Source: Agrobacterium larrymoorei (GTDB taxonomy: Bacteria; Pseudomonadota; Alphaproteobacteria; Rhizobiales; Rhizobiaceae). From it: DNA of 64,000 nucleotides. Within the stretch, counting starts at the first letter, position 1. Each line of letters begins with the position of its first letter. Position numbers and translations under genes: made by a program. This document shows positions 1 to 7,981 of the stretch, piece by piece. The notes below the pieces were generated by a model, which saw only the letters and a list, made by a program, of their open reading frames with translations, had not been told where the DNA came from and searched no databases. Location: the NCBI RefSeq assembly GCF_013322225.1, contig NZ_JAAMFB010000016.1:1-64000 (forward strand). The letters are read 5' to 3'.

Positions 1-34
1 CAAAGCTGAACTGAGAACCGCTCTTCATCGCCAT
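1..34 (-). CDS. Possible 5' end of a gene leaving the window
   Basis: On the minus strand an ATG at 32-34 (a second in-frame ATG at 26-28) follows a purine-rich AGGGG-like ribosome site and opens a frame that is still open at the window edge. Only eleven codons are visible (MAMKSGSQFSF), too few to recognise a product. It would be transcribed away from the rest of the window. This is a tentative start call only; the frame could be chance. Confidence 0.25.
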   Translation of the reverse strand, partial: MAMKSGSQFSF

Positions 35-120
35 GCCACCGCCCCTTCGATCGCTCACAAACAAAGTGAATCATATTCGTCGGGTTTTGCAATGGTCCCC
101 TTGTGGGAGAGAAAGCAATT

Positions 121-184
121 TCAACACCTTAGCCAAAGGCTAAGTGTTAGAAATTGCAAGTGAGGGGTCAGGCACGGTCCCGCA
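121..184. repeat. Dispersed hairpin repeat, copy A
   Basis: A short hairpin with arms TTAGCC and GGCTAA around AAA is followed by a stretch containing AATTGCAAGTGAG and TCAGGCACGG. The same layout, imperfectly conserved, occurs at about 4662-4733, where the arms surround TTT. Both copies lie just beyond the 3' end of a gene. Hairpin plus conserved tail in intergenic DNA is typical of small Rhizobiaceae intergenic elements, but I cannot assign it to a named family. Edges are approximate. Confidence 0.45.
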
Positions 185-198
185 CGCCCGATGGGAAA

Positions 199-843
199 CT
201 ACTCTTTCCCAATCACCAAATGCACCGCATTCTCCCCACGCACCGTCTCCCGACACCGATACCCAAGCTCCGGAAAATCCAGCCCATCGAACAAGTTCTC
301 ACCCTTGCCCAACAACACCGGGCTCTGCGCCAGATGCAGCTCGTCGATCAGTTGCGCCTGCAAATACTGCCGGATCACCGAGACGCCGCCGCCCAGCCGC
401 ACATCCCTGTCCCCTGCCACGGCCTTTGCCGCGTCCAGCGCTTCCTCGATACCACCGGTGATGAAGTGGAACGTCGTTCCGCCCTTCATGTCGAAGGAGG
501 CGCGCGGGTGGTTGGTCAGCACGAAAACGGGAACGTGGTACGGCGGCTCGTCGCCCCACCAGCCTATCCACTCCTCATCCGGCCAAGCCCCGCGGACCGG
601 ACCGAACATGTTTCGTCCGAGAATCCATGCACCCAGATTCTCGAAACCACCGGCGGCGAAACTTTCGTCCACACCAGTCGATCCGCCGTCCTGACCAAAC
701 ATCTTGCGAAAAGTGCGCGTCTCGAACGCCCACTGGTGCAGCGTCTTACCGTTCACGCCGAGCGGGTTTTCCAGGCTCTGGTCCGGGCCAGCACCATATC
801 CATCCAGTGAAATCGAGAAACTGCGAACAACGAGCCGTGACAT
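199..843 (-). CDS. Dihydrofolate-reductase-like protein (RibD C-terminal family)
   Basis: A 214-residue protein of the RibD C-terminal/dihydrofolate-reductase superfamily, probably a cytosolic NADPH-dependent reductase of unknown substrate. The family signature SLDGYGAG is at the N terminus, a glycine-rich RLGGGVSVIRQYL segment near residue 165 fits the nucleotide-binding region, and PVLLGKGENLFDG follows near the end. I chose the ATG at 841-843 because a strong AGGAGG site sits upstream and homology begins there; a longer in-frame extension lacks family features. It is not the housekeeping FolA, which is at 41054-41581. Repeat copy A lies just past its 3' end. Family assignment is firm, substrate unknown. 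Confidence 0.85.
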   Translation of the reverse strand: MSRLVVRSFSISLDGYGAGPDQSLENPLGVNGKTLHQWAFETRTFRKMFGQDGGSTGVDESFAAGGFENLGAWILGRNMFGPVRGAWPDEEWIGWWGDEPPYHVPVFVLTNHPRASFDMKGGTTFHFITGGIEEALDAAKAVAGDRDVRLGGGVSVIRQYLQAQLIDELHLAQSPVLLGKGENLFDGLDFPELGYRCRETVRGENAVHLVIGKE

Positions 844-992
844 GAAAGCCTCCTCATCCTCTTGAGGCAAGGCTACCAGGATTATAACATTTGCGTGTTC
901 TTTTCGAACGCAAAAATGTTCTAATTTTTCAATTTTGCGCATTGTCCGGACGCAAAACCGCTTCGCACTTCTGCTGGAAATGCTCTTGCCGC

Positions 993-1877
993 CTACAATT
1001 CCTGACCGAGATTGACGGCTGTCGGAATTTCCTTGGCGGGCGCACTTTCTTTTTCGCCACCACCAGCAAGAAGATGCGCGGCGATCAGCTCACCATGAAA
1101 TCTTGCAAGCTCGTAGCAATAGGTGATCTCGCGCCTTTCCGCAGACCAATAGACATCCGGCCTTCCGCAAGCCCTCGCCGTCAGCTTCACCTCGCCCTTC
1201 AGGCCATAGGCGCCGAAGCCGCGTGCGATGAGATCCAAAACCTTCGATTCCTTCACCATCGTCGCATAGATGTCGAGAAACGGATCTCTCACCGGCTCAT
1301 AGGACGTCGTGAATTTCGTAGTTCCAGGCGTTTTGACATAAGGTTTCAGTAGCGTGTTCCAACGCGCAACCGTTTGTGGGTACGTGGCCTCGCAAGGTGT
1401 CCACTCGGCCTTGGGTAGCCCCATCATTTCCGCCAGATCGCCATACCCTTCGGCATCTTTGCCAACCATCAGGCAGGCTATCTGCTTGTCGCGCGTTTGG
1501 TCCGGAACGAGCACCGAATGATTTGGGGCATTATGTTCCGGCAACTGCTCCGCACTACGAGCCAGATACCAGCTGTCCGTGGCGTTGACGATTGCCGTGT
1601 CCAGCCACTCCTCATTCGCTTCCAGCATCATGGTCGCCGCAAGCTCGTCCGCCGAATCCTTGACGCCGTCAACCGCGGGCAACGAAAAGTCGGAGATCAG
1701 CATCTGCGCAGCTTCGTGATAAACGCCGAAAATCGCGTTGCCGATGACGAAATTCACCGTCTGCTGCAGTTGCTCGTCGGACAGATCGTCTAGCGCCGGG
1801 GCAACTTGCGCATGCGCAGCAGGTGAAACGAGAGACAGAACGGCGACCGGTAAAACGGTCCAAAACCTGCGCAGCAT
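993..1877 (-). CDS. DUF4344 family secreted protein with degenerate zinc site
   Basis: A 294-residue exported protein matching the DUF4344 putative metallopeptidase family. Residues 1-23 form a signal peptide ending AHA before Q. In the family a zinc-binding HExxH is followed by an acidic G-x-E-D-x-x-D segment. Here the first reads HEAAQ at residues 54-58, so the second histidine is replaced by glutamine, and the second reads GVKDSADEL. The codons are clear on the minus strand (CAC GAA GCT GCG CAG). The rest, including cysteine-containing segments near residues 134, 158 and 238, looks intact, so this may be a non-catalytic homologue. It is a single gene, divergent from the PilZ gene. Confidence 0.8.
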   Translation of the reverse strand: MLRRFWTVLPVAVLSLVSPAAHAQVAPALDDLSDEQLQQTVNFVIGNAIFGVYHEAAQMLISDFSLPAVDGVKDSADELAATMMLEANEEWLDTAIVNATDSWYLARSAEQLPEHNAPNHSVLVPDQTRDKQIACLMVGKDAEGYGDLAEMMGLPKAEWTPCEATYPQTVARWNTLLKPYVKTPGTTKFTTSYEPVRDPFLDIYATMVKESKVLDLIARGFGAYGLKGEVKLTARACGRPDVYWSAERREITYCYELARFHGELIAAHLLAGGGEKESAPAKEIPTAVNLGQEL

Positions 1878-2166
1878 TTAACGTCAACTTTCCAGAACGA
1901 GACGCAAGATTGATCGCTAAAGTAAACGGCACAAGCAATGGGCTGGTTGCCTCGCCACAGAAGAAACGCGGGGAAAGATATGCGTTTGGCCGCCATAGCG
2001 GCAAAGAAGCAACGCAAATAAGGCAGCGCTTGAGATCGCCCGCATATGTACCATCACCGCACATCAACTGAACCGATCTGAAACAGCTTGCTAGAATTTT
2101 ATGAAATATCCTAAGTGGCCTTCAACTTGCAGATGTCATGATGCCTTCAAACAAACGGGGGCTTCC

Positions 2167-2502
2167 ATGACAAAAACCACGGCGATACGGAGCCGAAGCG
2201 CAGATCGCAGCAAGACACGCATCTACGGGACAGTCCAGTATTTCAACCAGTCGGTCGAAGGTCGCGTCGTCGATCTGTCCTCTACCGGCATGGCGCTGGA
2301 CTTGGACGGACCGTTTGCCGCCGTCAAAGGCAGCCATGTTAAAGTAAGGAGTGACGACCTTGGATACATAGAGGGTGTCGTCCAATGGCAGCAGGGCAGC
2401 AGATTAGGCCTTCGACTACAGCTTTCCACCAAAACGCTGGCTCAGCTTTCCTCCTACTTCCGCTTCTTTCATGAAGAGATAAAGCCAACGCTTGCTGGCT
2501 GA
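2167..2502 (+). CDS. PilZ domain protein
   Basis: A 111-residue single-domain PilZ protein. The c-di-GMP-binding signature is recognisable: an arginine-rich segment (RSRSADRSKTR) near residues 8-18 and DLSSTG (D/N-x-S-x-x-G) near residue 37. PilZ proteins bind c-di-GMP and modulate motility, polysaccharide or envelope outputs; the output partner is not evident here. I chose the ATG at 2167, where the family match begins, over one 66 bases upstream. It stands alone between the DUF4344 gene and cpdB. Confidence 0.85.
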   Translation: MTKTTAIRSRSADRSKTRIYGTVQYFNQSVEGRVVDLSSTGMALDLDGPFAAVKGSHVKVRSDDLGYIEGVVQWQQGSRLGLRLQLSTKTLAQLSSYFRFFHEEIKPTLAG

Positions 2503-2630
2503 TATTTATCATCCGGTTCAAAAAAGCGGTACAAGTCACACGCCTGTCATTTTGGTGATGGACTCCTCTGCAATTCATTCTACGCTGCCCGGCGTCTTCA
2601 AGGGCAGTTGAAATCTTTCGGGGAGTTTCC

Positions 2631-4619
2631 ATGTCTTCGCTTATCGGCCTTCACCCAATCACGCGTCGTTCTCTTCTTGGTGGCTTCGCAGCCACCTCCG
2701 CGCTGGTTATGCTGCATCCATTTGCTGCGCGTGCCGCGGGTAATCAGGCGCATCTGCGCATTATGGAAACCACGGATATCCACGTTCACGTCCTCCCTTA
2801 CGATTATTACGCCGACAAGCCTAATGACACTCTGGGCCTTGCCCGCACCGCTTCCATCATCGACAGCATCCGTGCAGAAGCCGGAAACTCCATGCTGGTG
2901 GACAACGGCGATTTCCTTCAGGGCAACCCGCTTGGAGATTACATCGCCTATGAGCGCGGTATGAAGGCGGGCGACAAGCACCCCGTCATCAATGCCATGA
3001 ACGTGCTGGGCTACGATTGCGGCACGCTTGGCAATCACGAGTTCAATTACGGGCTCGATTTCATGTTCAACACGCTGGGCGGCGCGAACTTCCCTTACGT
3101 CTGCGCCAATCTCACTAAGGGCGAACTCGCTTCCGATCCGAAGAAAGACGACCTCTTCTTCAAGCCCTACGTGACCCTCGACAAGCAGATCAAGGATGGC
3201 TCAGGCGCAACCAGCCCGATCAAGGTCGGCATCATCGGCTTCGTGCCACCGCAGATCATGATGTGGGATGCAAAAAACCTTGAGAGCAAGGCACAGACCC
3301 GCGATATCGTCGATGCCGCCAAGGCCTGGGTGCCGGTCATCAAGGAACAGGGCGCGGACATCATCATCGCGCTGTCCCACTCCGGCATCGACGGCAAGGG
3401 CCAGAGCGAGCGCATGGAGAACGCCTCGCTTTATCTGGCAGGCGTCGAAGGCATCGACGCCGTCTTCACTGGTCACCAGCACCTCGTCTTCCCCGGCCCG
3501 AAAACCTGGGATGGCATAGCGGGCGCCGATCCCGTCAAGGGCACACTGATGGGCAAACCCGCCGTCATGGCCGGCTTCTGGGGCTCGCATATGGGGCTTA
3601 TCGATCTGTTGCTCGAAAAAGACGGCAACAGCTGGAAGATCGTAGACTTCACCACGGAGGCCCGGCCGATCTACCACCGCGACGACAATCGGAAAATCGT
3701 GGCTGATGTGAAAGACAAACCGGAAGTCGTCGAAGCGGCAAAAGCGGACCACGAGGCAGCACTTGCGTATGTCCGCCGCCCCGTCGGCAAGACGTCCGCA
3801 CCGCTTTACTCCTATTTCGCGCTTGTGGCAGATGATCCTTCCGTCCAAATCGTATCCAATGCCCAGACCTGGTACATCAAGGACATGCTGAAGGACGGCC
3901 AGTACAAGGACCTTCCTGTGCTATCGGCAGCAGCACCTTTCAAGTCCGGCGGACGCGGCGGCTCTGATTACTACACGGATGTCGCCGCCGGTGACATCGC
4001 CATCAAAAATGTCGCAGACCTCTATCTGTATCCAAACACAGTTCAGGCCGTTCTCATCACCGGTGCACAGGTCAAGGACTGGCTGGAAATGTCGGCGGGC
4101 ATGTTCAATACGGTAAAGGCGGGTTCAAAGGACGCGCCCCTGCTCAACAACGATTTTCCGTCCTATAATTTCGACGTCATCGACGGCGTGAGCTACCAGA
4201 TCGACGTGTCGCAACCGGCCAAGTTCGACAAGGACGGCAAGGCCGTCAACCCAAACAGCAACCGCATCGTGAACCTTCAGTTCCAGAACAAGCCGATCGA
4301 TCCAGAACAGAAATTCGTGGTCGCGACCAATAACTACCGCGCCAGCGGCGGCGGCAAATTCCCCGCCATCGGCTCCGACAAGATCATCTTCGTCGCCCCC
4401 GATACAAATCGCGACGTCATCGTCCGATACATCATCGATCAGGGCACCATAAACCCTTCCGCAGACGACAACTGGTCGTTTGCCCCGGTAGCGGACACGA
4501 CGGCTATCTTCGAAACAGGCCCTAAGGGAAGACGGTATGCAAAGGATGTGAAGGGGGCAAAGATCGAGGAAGCCGGAGACGGTGCGGAAGGGTTTGCAAA
4601 GTTCCGTTTGATTTTGTGA
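2631..4619 (+). CDS. cpdB: 2',3'-cyclic-nucleotide 2'-phosphodiesterase/3'-nucleotidase
   Basis: A 662-residue periplasmic bifunctional nucleotidase that hydrolyses 2',3'-cyclic nucleotides and then removes the 3'-phosphate, scavenging nucleosides and phosphate from RNA breakdown. The N terminus carries a twin-arginine signal (TRRSLLGG, residues 11-18) and a hydrophobic run ending AARA. Metallophosphatase motifs are present: TDIHVHV near residue 48, GNHEFNYG near 134 and GHQHLVFPG near 280. A C-terminal 5'-nucleotidase domain follows, with the substrate-loop-like FKSGGRGG near 437. A GGGGAG ribosome site precedes the ATG. Length fits the CpdB family. It is monocistronic; repeat copy B follows it. 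Confidence 0.93.
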   Translation: MSSLIGLHPITRRSLLGGFAATSALVMLHPFAARAAGNQAHLRIMETTDIHVHVLPYDYYADKPNDTLGLARTASIIDSIRAEAGNSMLVDNGDFLQGNPLGDYIAYERGMKAGDKHPVINAMNVLGYDCGTLGNHEFNYGLDFMFNTLGGANFPYVCANLTKGELASDPKKDDLFFKPYVTLDKQIKDGSGATSPIKVGIIGFVPPQIMMWDAKNLESKAQTRDIVDAAKAWVPVIKEQGADIIIALSHSGIDGKGQSERMENASLYLAGVEGIDAVFTGHQHLVFPGPKTWDGIAGADPVKGTLMGKPAVMAGFWGSHMGLIDLLLEKDGNSWKIVDFTTEARPIYHRDDNRKIVADVKDKPEVVEAAKADHEAALAYVRRPVGKTSAPLYSYFALVADDPSVQIVSNAQTWYIKDMLKDGQYKDLPVLSAAAPFKSGGRGGSDYYTDVAAGDIAIKNVADLYLYPNTVQAVLITGAQVKDWLEMSAGMFNTVKAGSKDAPLLNNDFPSYNFDVIDGVSYQIDVSQPAKFDKDGKAVNPNSNRIVNLQFQNKPIDPEQKFVVATNNYRASGGGKFPAIGSDKIIFVAPDTNRDVIVRYIIDQGTINPSADDNWSFAPVADTTAIFETGPKGRRYAKDVKGAKIEEAGDGAEGFAKFRLIL

Positions 4620-4661
4620 GCCGACCAACTTACCCGTCTGGCAGAGCCTTCTACTAGCAAA

Positions 4662-4733
4662 TCCAACACTTGGCCTTTGGCTAACTGTTGGAACTGCGAG
4701 TAAGATGTCACGGCACACGGACAGTCTCGCGTA
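4662..4733. repeat. Dispersed hairpin repeat, copy B
   Basis: Second copy of the element at 121-184. A hairpin (TTGGCC, TTT, GGCTAA) is followed by a tail with AACTGCGAGTAAG, TCACGGCAC and TCTCGCG that aligns with copy A at roughly seven in ten positions by eye. It occupies most of the gap between cpdB and the DUF922 gene and could also act as a weak transcription stop. Edges are approximate. Confidence 0.45.
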
Positions 4734-4751
4734 ACCCAAGGAAAGCCGACA

Positions 4752-5351
4752 GTGCGTTTCGTCGTAAAATCAGCCCTACTGCTCGCAGCCGTTCTTACCA
4801 CTACCGCAATGGCCCAAACCACTGGCTGGTCTCCCACAGAGCAAACTAAAACCTACGCGATCTCTGGCAATTCTGGCATTGAACTCTACCGATCCATAGG
4901 AGAGAGCGGTCCGCAGGCAGGCGTTCAAGCCGTCGCACACACCACTTTCAAGCTTACCTGGCGCCGGGACTACCGCCCGCAACAGGACGGTTCTTGTATT
5001 CTCGCCACGGCAAGACCAAACCTTACGATTATCTACACCATCCCCAGGGCACCGGCGAAGCTTTCGCCAGATGTCGCCGCAAGCTGGCAACGTTTCATAT
5101 CAGGCGTGGAAAAACACGAACGCATCCATGGTGAACATATTCTCGACCTGGTGAAAAAAATCGAAGCTTATAGCGTCGGCCTCAGAGCTGAAAACGATCC
5201 GAAATGCCAGAAGGTGCGAGAAGTTCTGCAAAAACGGCTAGGCGAACTCTCCGATGAGCACCGTCAGCGCGGTCGCGATTTCGACCGTGAAGAGCTATCG
5301 AATGGCGGTGCGGTGCACCAACTCATTCTGGCGCTGGTGAACGGCCCGTAA
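4752..5351 (+). CDS. DUF922 family predicted secreted zinc protease
   Basis: A 199-residue protein of the DUF922 family (predicted Zn-dependent proteases). It starts at a GTG (4752) and has a signal peptide of about 21 residues ending AMA. The zinc-binding helix is intact as HERIH at residues 122-126, preceded by SGVEK and followed by GEHI, as usual in this family. Two cysteines, one in the DGSCIL segment and one in NDPKCQK, may pair. Substrate and role are unknown. It stands alone between cpdB and the convergent J-domain gene. The intact HExxH contrasts with the degenerate site in the DUF4344 protein at 993-1877. Confidence 0.8.
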   Translation: MRFVVKSALLLAAVLTTTAMAQTTGWSPTEQTKTYAISGNSGIELYRSIGESGPQAGVQAVAHTTFKLTWRRDYRPQQDGSCILATARPNLTIIYTIPRAPAKLSPDVAASWQRFISGVEKHERIHGEHILDLVKKIEAYSVGLRAENDPKCQKVREVLQKRLGELSDEHRQRGRDFDREELSNGGAVHQLILALVNGP

Positions 5352-5366
5352 TACGTAGCGAGCGCC

Positions 5367-5972
5367 CTACTCCGCAGCCTCGCCCTTTAGCACCACAGCC
5401 TCAGTCAGCACAGCCATTTCCAGTTCGTAGGAATATCCTTCAAGCATCGTATAGGCCTGCTCGATGGCCTCGATCTGGTTTTCCGCATTGCGAATGGCTT
5501 CGGCAATGGACTGGCTGCGCGCCCGCAGCATGGAGCCGAGGACGTCCGTTTCAGGCTTTTTACCCAGCCTGTCCATATGCTTGCGCACACGCGTGCGGTG
5601 GCGCTCAAGCTCCAGAATGTGAAAACGACTTTTGAGAATGTCGTCAGTCAGCTTGCGGCGCATGGCAGCCACAGGATCGAAACTTCCGGGTTCACGCTCA
5701 TCCAGAATAAACTCGTTCACCAGCGTTTCCAGCATCAGCAGCCCCTTGAGGTCTTTTGGGTCCGCCAGTTGCGGGTCGTAGCCGGTATCGTCGAAAACTT
5801 TGCGTCGCACCGGGTCTTTCAGCAACTCATAAGCCAGTTGCAGTCTGGCAAACTGGTCGGCGTCGCCGCCACTGTCTGGATGGGCATTCTTTGCCGCCTT
5901 GCGATAGGCAGCTTTGATCGCAGCCTCGTCGGCATTGCGCTCAACACCCAGCAAAACATAAGGATCGATCAC
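5367..5972 (-). CDS. J-domain (DnaJ-like) protein
   Basis: A 201-residue protein with an N-terminal J domain (residues 4-65) carrying the essential HPD tripeptide at 31-33, so it should stimulate an Hsp70 ATPase. No G/F-rich region, zinc finger or DnaJ C-terminal domain follows. Residues 75-200 are charged and helical with coiled-coil character (for example the QSIAEAIRNAENQIEAIEQ segment). It is therefore a class III J protein and its client is unknown. Convergent with the DUF922 gene, 15 bases apart. Confidence 0.88.
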   Translation of the reverse strand: MIDPYVLLGVERNADEAAIKAAYRKAAKNAHPDSGGDADQFARLQLAYELLKDPVRRKVFDDTGYDPQLADPKDLKGLLMLETLVNEFILDEREPGSFDPVAAMRRKLTDDILKSRFHILELERHRTRVRKHMDRLGKKPETDVLGSMLRARSQSIAEAIRNAENQIEAIEQAYTMLEGYSYELEMAVLTEAVVLKGEAAE

Positions 5973-6324
5973 CGAAACACCTGCACTCGCATTCTCAAAA
6001 AAGACGCCGGTTCGTAATGACGAATGCGACGACCAAAGGGATCATACGCATTTTTCAAGCCTCAAGGCACCCCTGACCTGCGGTTTTGAACGCAAAACAT
6101 GGAACCGGGCAGCACGCGTAAATCCGGCAACGCCATCGCTTGCAAATTTGTCTACCACATGACCATGAAGACGCATGGTGCAACAAAATTGTGGAAAGCG
6201 CCCGCGCGCAAAGGTCGCCCGAAAGGGCTCTGGTCTCGGTTTCATCCTGCTTTCAATGGGTTATGGCGCATCTGTTTAAACAGGTGTAGTTTTAGCAAAG
6301 GCTTCTGGAGGGAGGGTCAGAACA
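5973..6324. other. Intergenic region, no gene seen
   Basis: About 350 bases between the divergent J-domain and NTF2-like genes. Open frames here lack family resemblance or credible ribosome sites. It should hold both promoters; the GGAGGGAGGG just before 6325 is the ribosome site of the next gene. I see no RNA gene or repeat. Confidence 0.4.
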
Positions 6325-6678
6325 ATGCCGGAGACGATAACACAGACCGTTGCCGATTACGTACACGCAATGACATATGCCGATGCGAGCCTGTTGCGCG
6401 ACATCTTCGATCCCCGCGCCTCGATCGTAGGCAACTATGAAGGCGCAACCGAATGGTTGTCACTGGAAGACTTCATCGACCAGATCAGGTCGACGGATCA
6501 GGGTTTCCCTCATCCAGAACCATCATTCGAAATACTGGGCATCGACAAATCCGGCGATTCTGCCTCCGTCAAACTAACCACCCGCTTTGCTGGTGTGGAT
6601 TTTTCGGAGTACCTTTCGCTGCTTGAACGTGAGCGCAATTGGACGATTGTCCACAAACTCTATTATCTCACGGGATAA
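6325..6678 (+). CDS. NTF2-like (SnoaL / lumazine-binding-like) protein
   Basis: A 117-residue protein with the NTF2-like fold, closest to the putative lumazine-binding/SnoaL-like group. It has an N-terminal helical segment (TVADYVHAMTYADASLLRDIF), then a -GDSASVKLTTRF- strand pair and a WTIVHKLYYL end typical of these small alpha/beta cones. They bind small hydrophobic ligands or act as isomerases; the ligand here is unknown. A strong GGAGGGAGGG precedes the ATG by about 13 bases. It is a single gene upstream of tRNA-Thr. Confidence 0.75.
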   Translation: MPETITQTVADYVHAMTYADASLLRDIFDPRASIVGNYEGATEWLSLEDFIDQIRSTDQGFPHPEPSFEILGIDKSGDSASVKLTTRFAGVDFSEYLSLLERERNWTIVHKLYYLTG

Positions 6679-6766
6679 AGCGGCGCCTCAGCTTCATTTT
6701 ACGCGGTGAAGCGCAATTTTCGCTTTACATAGAAAAAGAATCTGGTATCTCCGGCGTCACTGGATT

Positions 6767-6842
<76 letters not shown>

Positions 6843-6931
6843 GTAAAATCAATCCCTTAGACTTACAGTGCGCCCAAACGTTCCGAGTTATCTGAACGCA
6901 TTTGTGGTCGTTCTGGAACTATGCTTTGTAG

Positions 6932-7007
6932 TGCTGCATGAGTAGCACCCCATGCAGCAGACTTATCATTCCGTTTAAGCAAGCGTCGAAGAACGGTCTG
7001 CTGCATG
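6932..7007. repeat. Nested inverted repeats of CATGCAGCA
   Basis: Three copies of one motif: TGCTGCATG at 6932-6940, CATGCAGCAGAC at 6951-6962 and GTCTGCTGCATG at 6996-7007. The middle copy can pair with either neighbour, giving alternative hairpins of 9 and 12 perfect base pairs. The region lies between tRNA-Thr and the 3' end of the minus-strand PhzF gene, so it may be a 3' stem-loop of that gene. No T-run makes it a clear intrinsic terminator. Confidence 0.5.
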
Positions 7008-7009
7008 TA

Positions 7010-7843
7010 TTACAGCGTGACGTTGCCCTTGATGAGCGTCGTCACCTTACCGCCGATCCAGATATCGTCGCCGATCCTGTCGACTTTAACGCGCCCTGCC
7101 CGGCCTAACGCCGTGCCTTGGCTTGCGACATAGCTTCCCGGCGCAAGACCAGTCCCGATGAGCCATTGCGCGATACCAGCGTTGAGGCTGCCGGTAACAG
7201 GGTCCTCGACATATTCAAAGAAAGCGCGCACTTCGAAATCGGCATCGACGCCATCCGCCGCGCTGCAAGGAGCGACAACGCCCACCTTGAAATCACCGAG
7301 AGCAGCATAGTCAGGCTGAATCCTGAGAACATCCGCCCGAGATTTCAGCAACAGCGAAAGCCAGCCGGGACCGTTATCCGTCCAGTTCGCGTCCAGCACG
7401 ACATCCCGTGACAGTCCGAAAGCAGCAGCGACTGTATTGATGGCATCGGCATCCACCGGACCGGATTTGCGAAGCGGCGGCGCGGCGAAGGCAAGCGTGC
7501 CATCGCTGATCTTGATCTTGATGAGACCCGCAGCGCATTGCTGGACGATCTCGCTTTTCGCGTTATCGCCCGACTGCGACAGGAATACGTGGCAGGTGCC
7601 AAGCGTTGGATGTCCGGCGAAGGGCAACTCGCCAGTGGGGGTGAAAATCCTCACGCGATAATCCGCACCCGGCACGGTTGGCTTCATCAGAAACGTGGTT
7701 TCGCTGAGGTTCGTCCAGTTGGCAAACGCCGCCATATGCTCGTCTAACCAATCATCCGCATCACACACAACAGCAAGCGGGTTGCCCTTGAGCGGCTGCT
7801 CGGAGAAGACATCAACCTGCTGAAAAGAGTAGGTTTTGGTCAT
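7010..7843 (-). CDS. PhzF family isomerase/epimerase-like protein
   Basis: A 277-residue PhzF-family protein (diaminopimelate-epimerase fold, two similar halves). Family motifs include QVDVFSEQPLKGNPLAVV at the start, IFTPTGELPFAGHPTLGT near residues 66-83 with the FAGHPT signature, and EDPVTGSLNAG near residue 211. The catalytic glutamate of PhzF corresponds to the E in NLSETTF near residue 45. Members isomerise small acids; most in non-phenazine producers have no known substrate, and no phenazine genes are nearby. The ATG at 7841-7843 follows an AAGGAT site; an upstream in-frame start is less likely. Same direction as the downstream tRNA-side repeat, convergent with nothing coding. Confidence 0.88.
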   Translation of the reverse strand: MTKTYSFQQVDVFSEQPLKGNPLAVVCDADDWLDEHMAAFANWTNLSETTFLMKPTVPGADYRVRIFTPTGELPFAGHPTLGTCHVFLSQSGDNAKSEIVQQCAAGLIKIKISDGTLAFAAPPLRKSGPVDADAINTVAAAFGLSRDVVLDANWTDNGPGWLSLLLKSRADVLRIQPDYAALGDFKVGVVAPCSAADGVDADFEVRAFFEYVEDPVTGSLNAGIAQWLIGTGLAPGSYVASQGTALGRAGRVKVDRIGDDIWIGGKVTTLIKGNVTL

Positions 7844-7981
7844 GGCAATATCCTTTGAAAAGTCATGAAAAATAATCATCCTCGGGCTTCTCCCAAGGAT
7901 CCAATCACGCTTCTACAGATGCGACGTCAGTAGATCCTCGGGACACGCCCGAGGACAACGGAGGCGAACAAGCGGTTCAAC

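Noticed and set aside
154-810. Long plus-strand open frame over the reductase gene
   Set aside because: It is antisense to a well-supported gene (199-843, minus) and shows no family features.
6099-6440. 113-codon plus frame upstream of the NTF2-like gene
   Set aside because: It overlaps that gene in another frame, lacks a ribosome site and shows no family resemblance.
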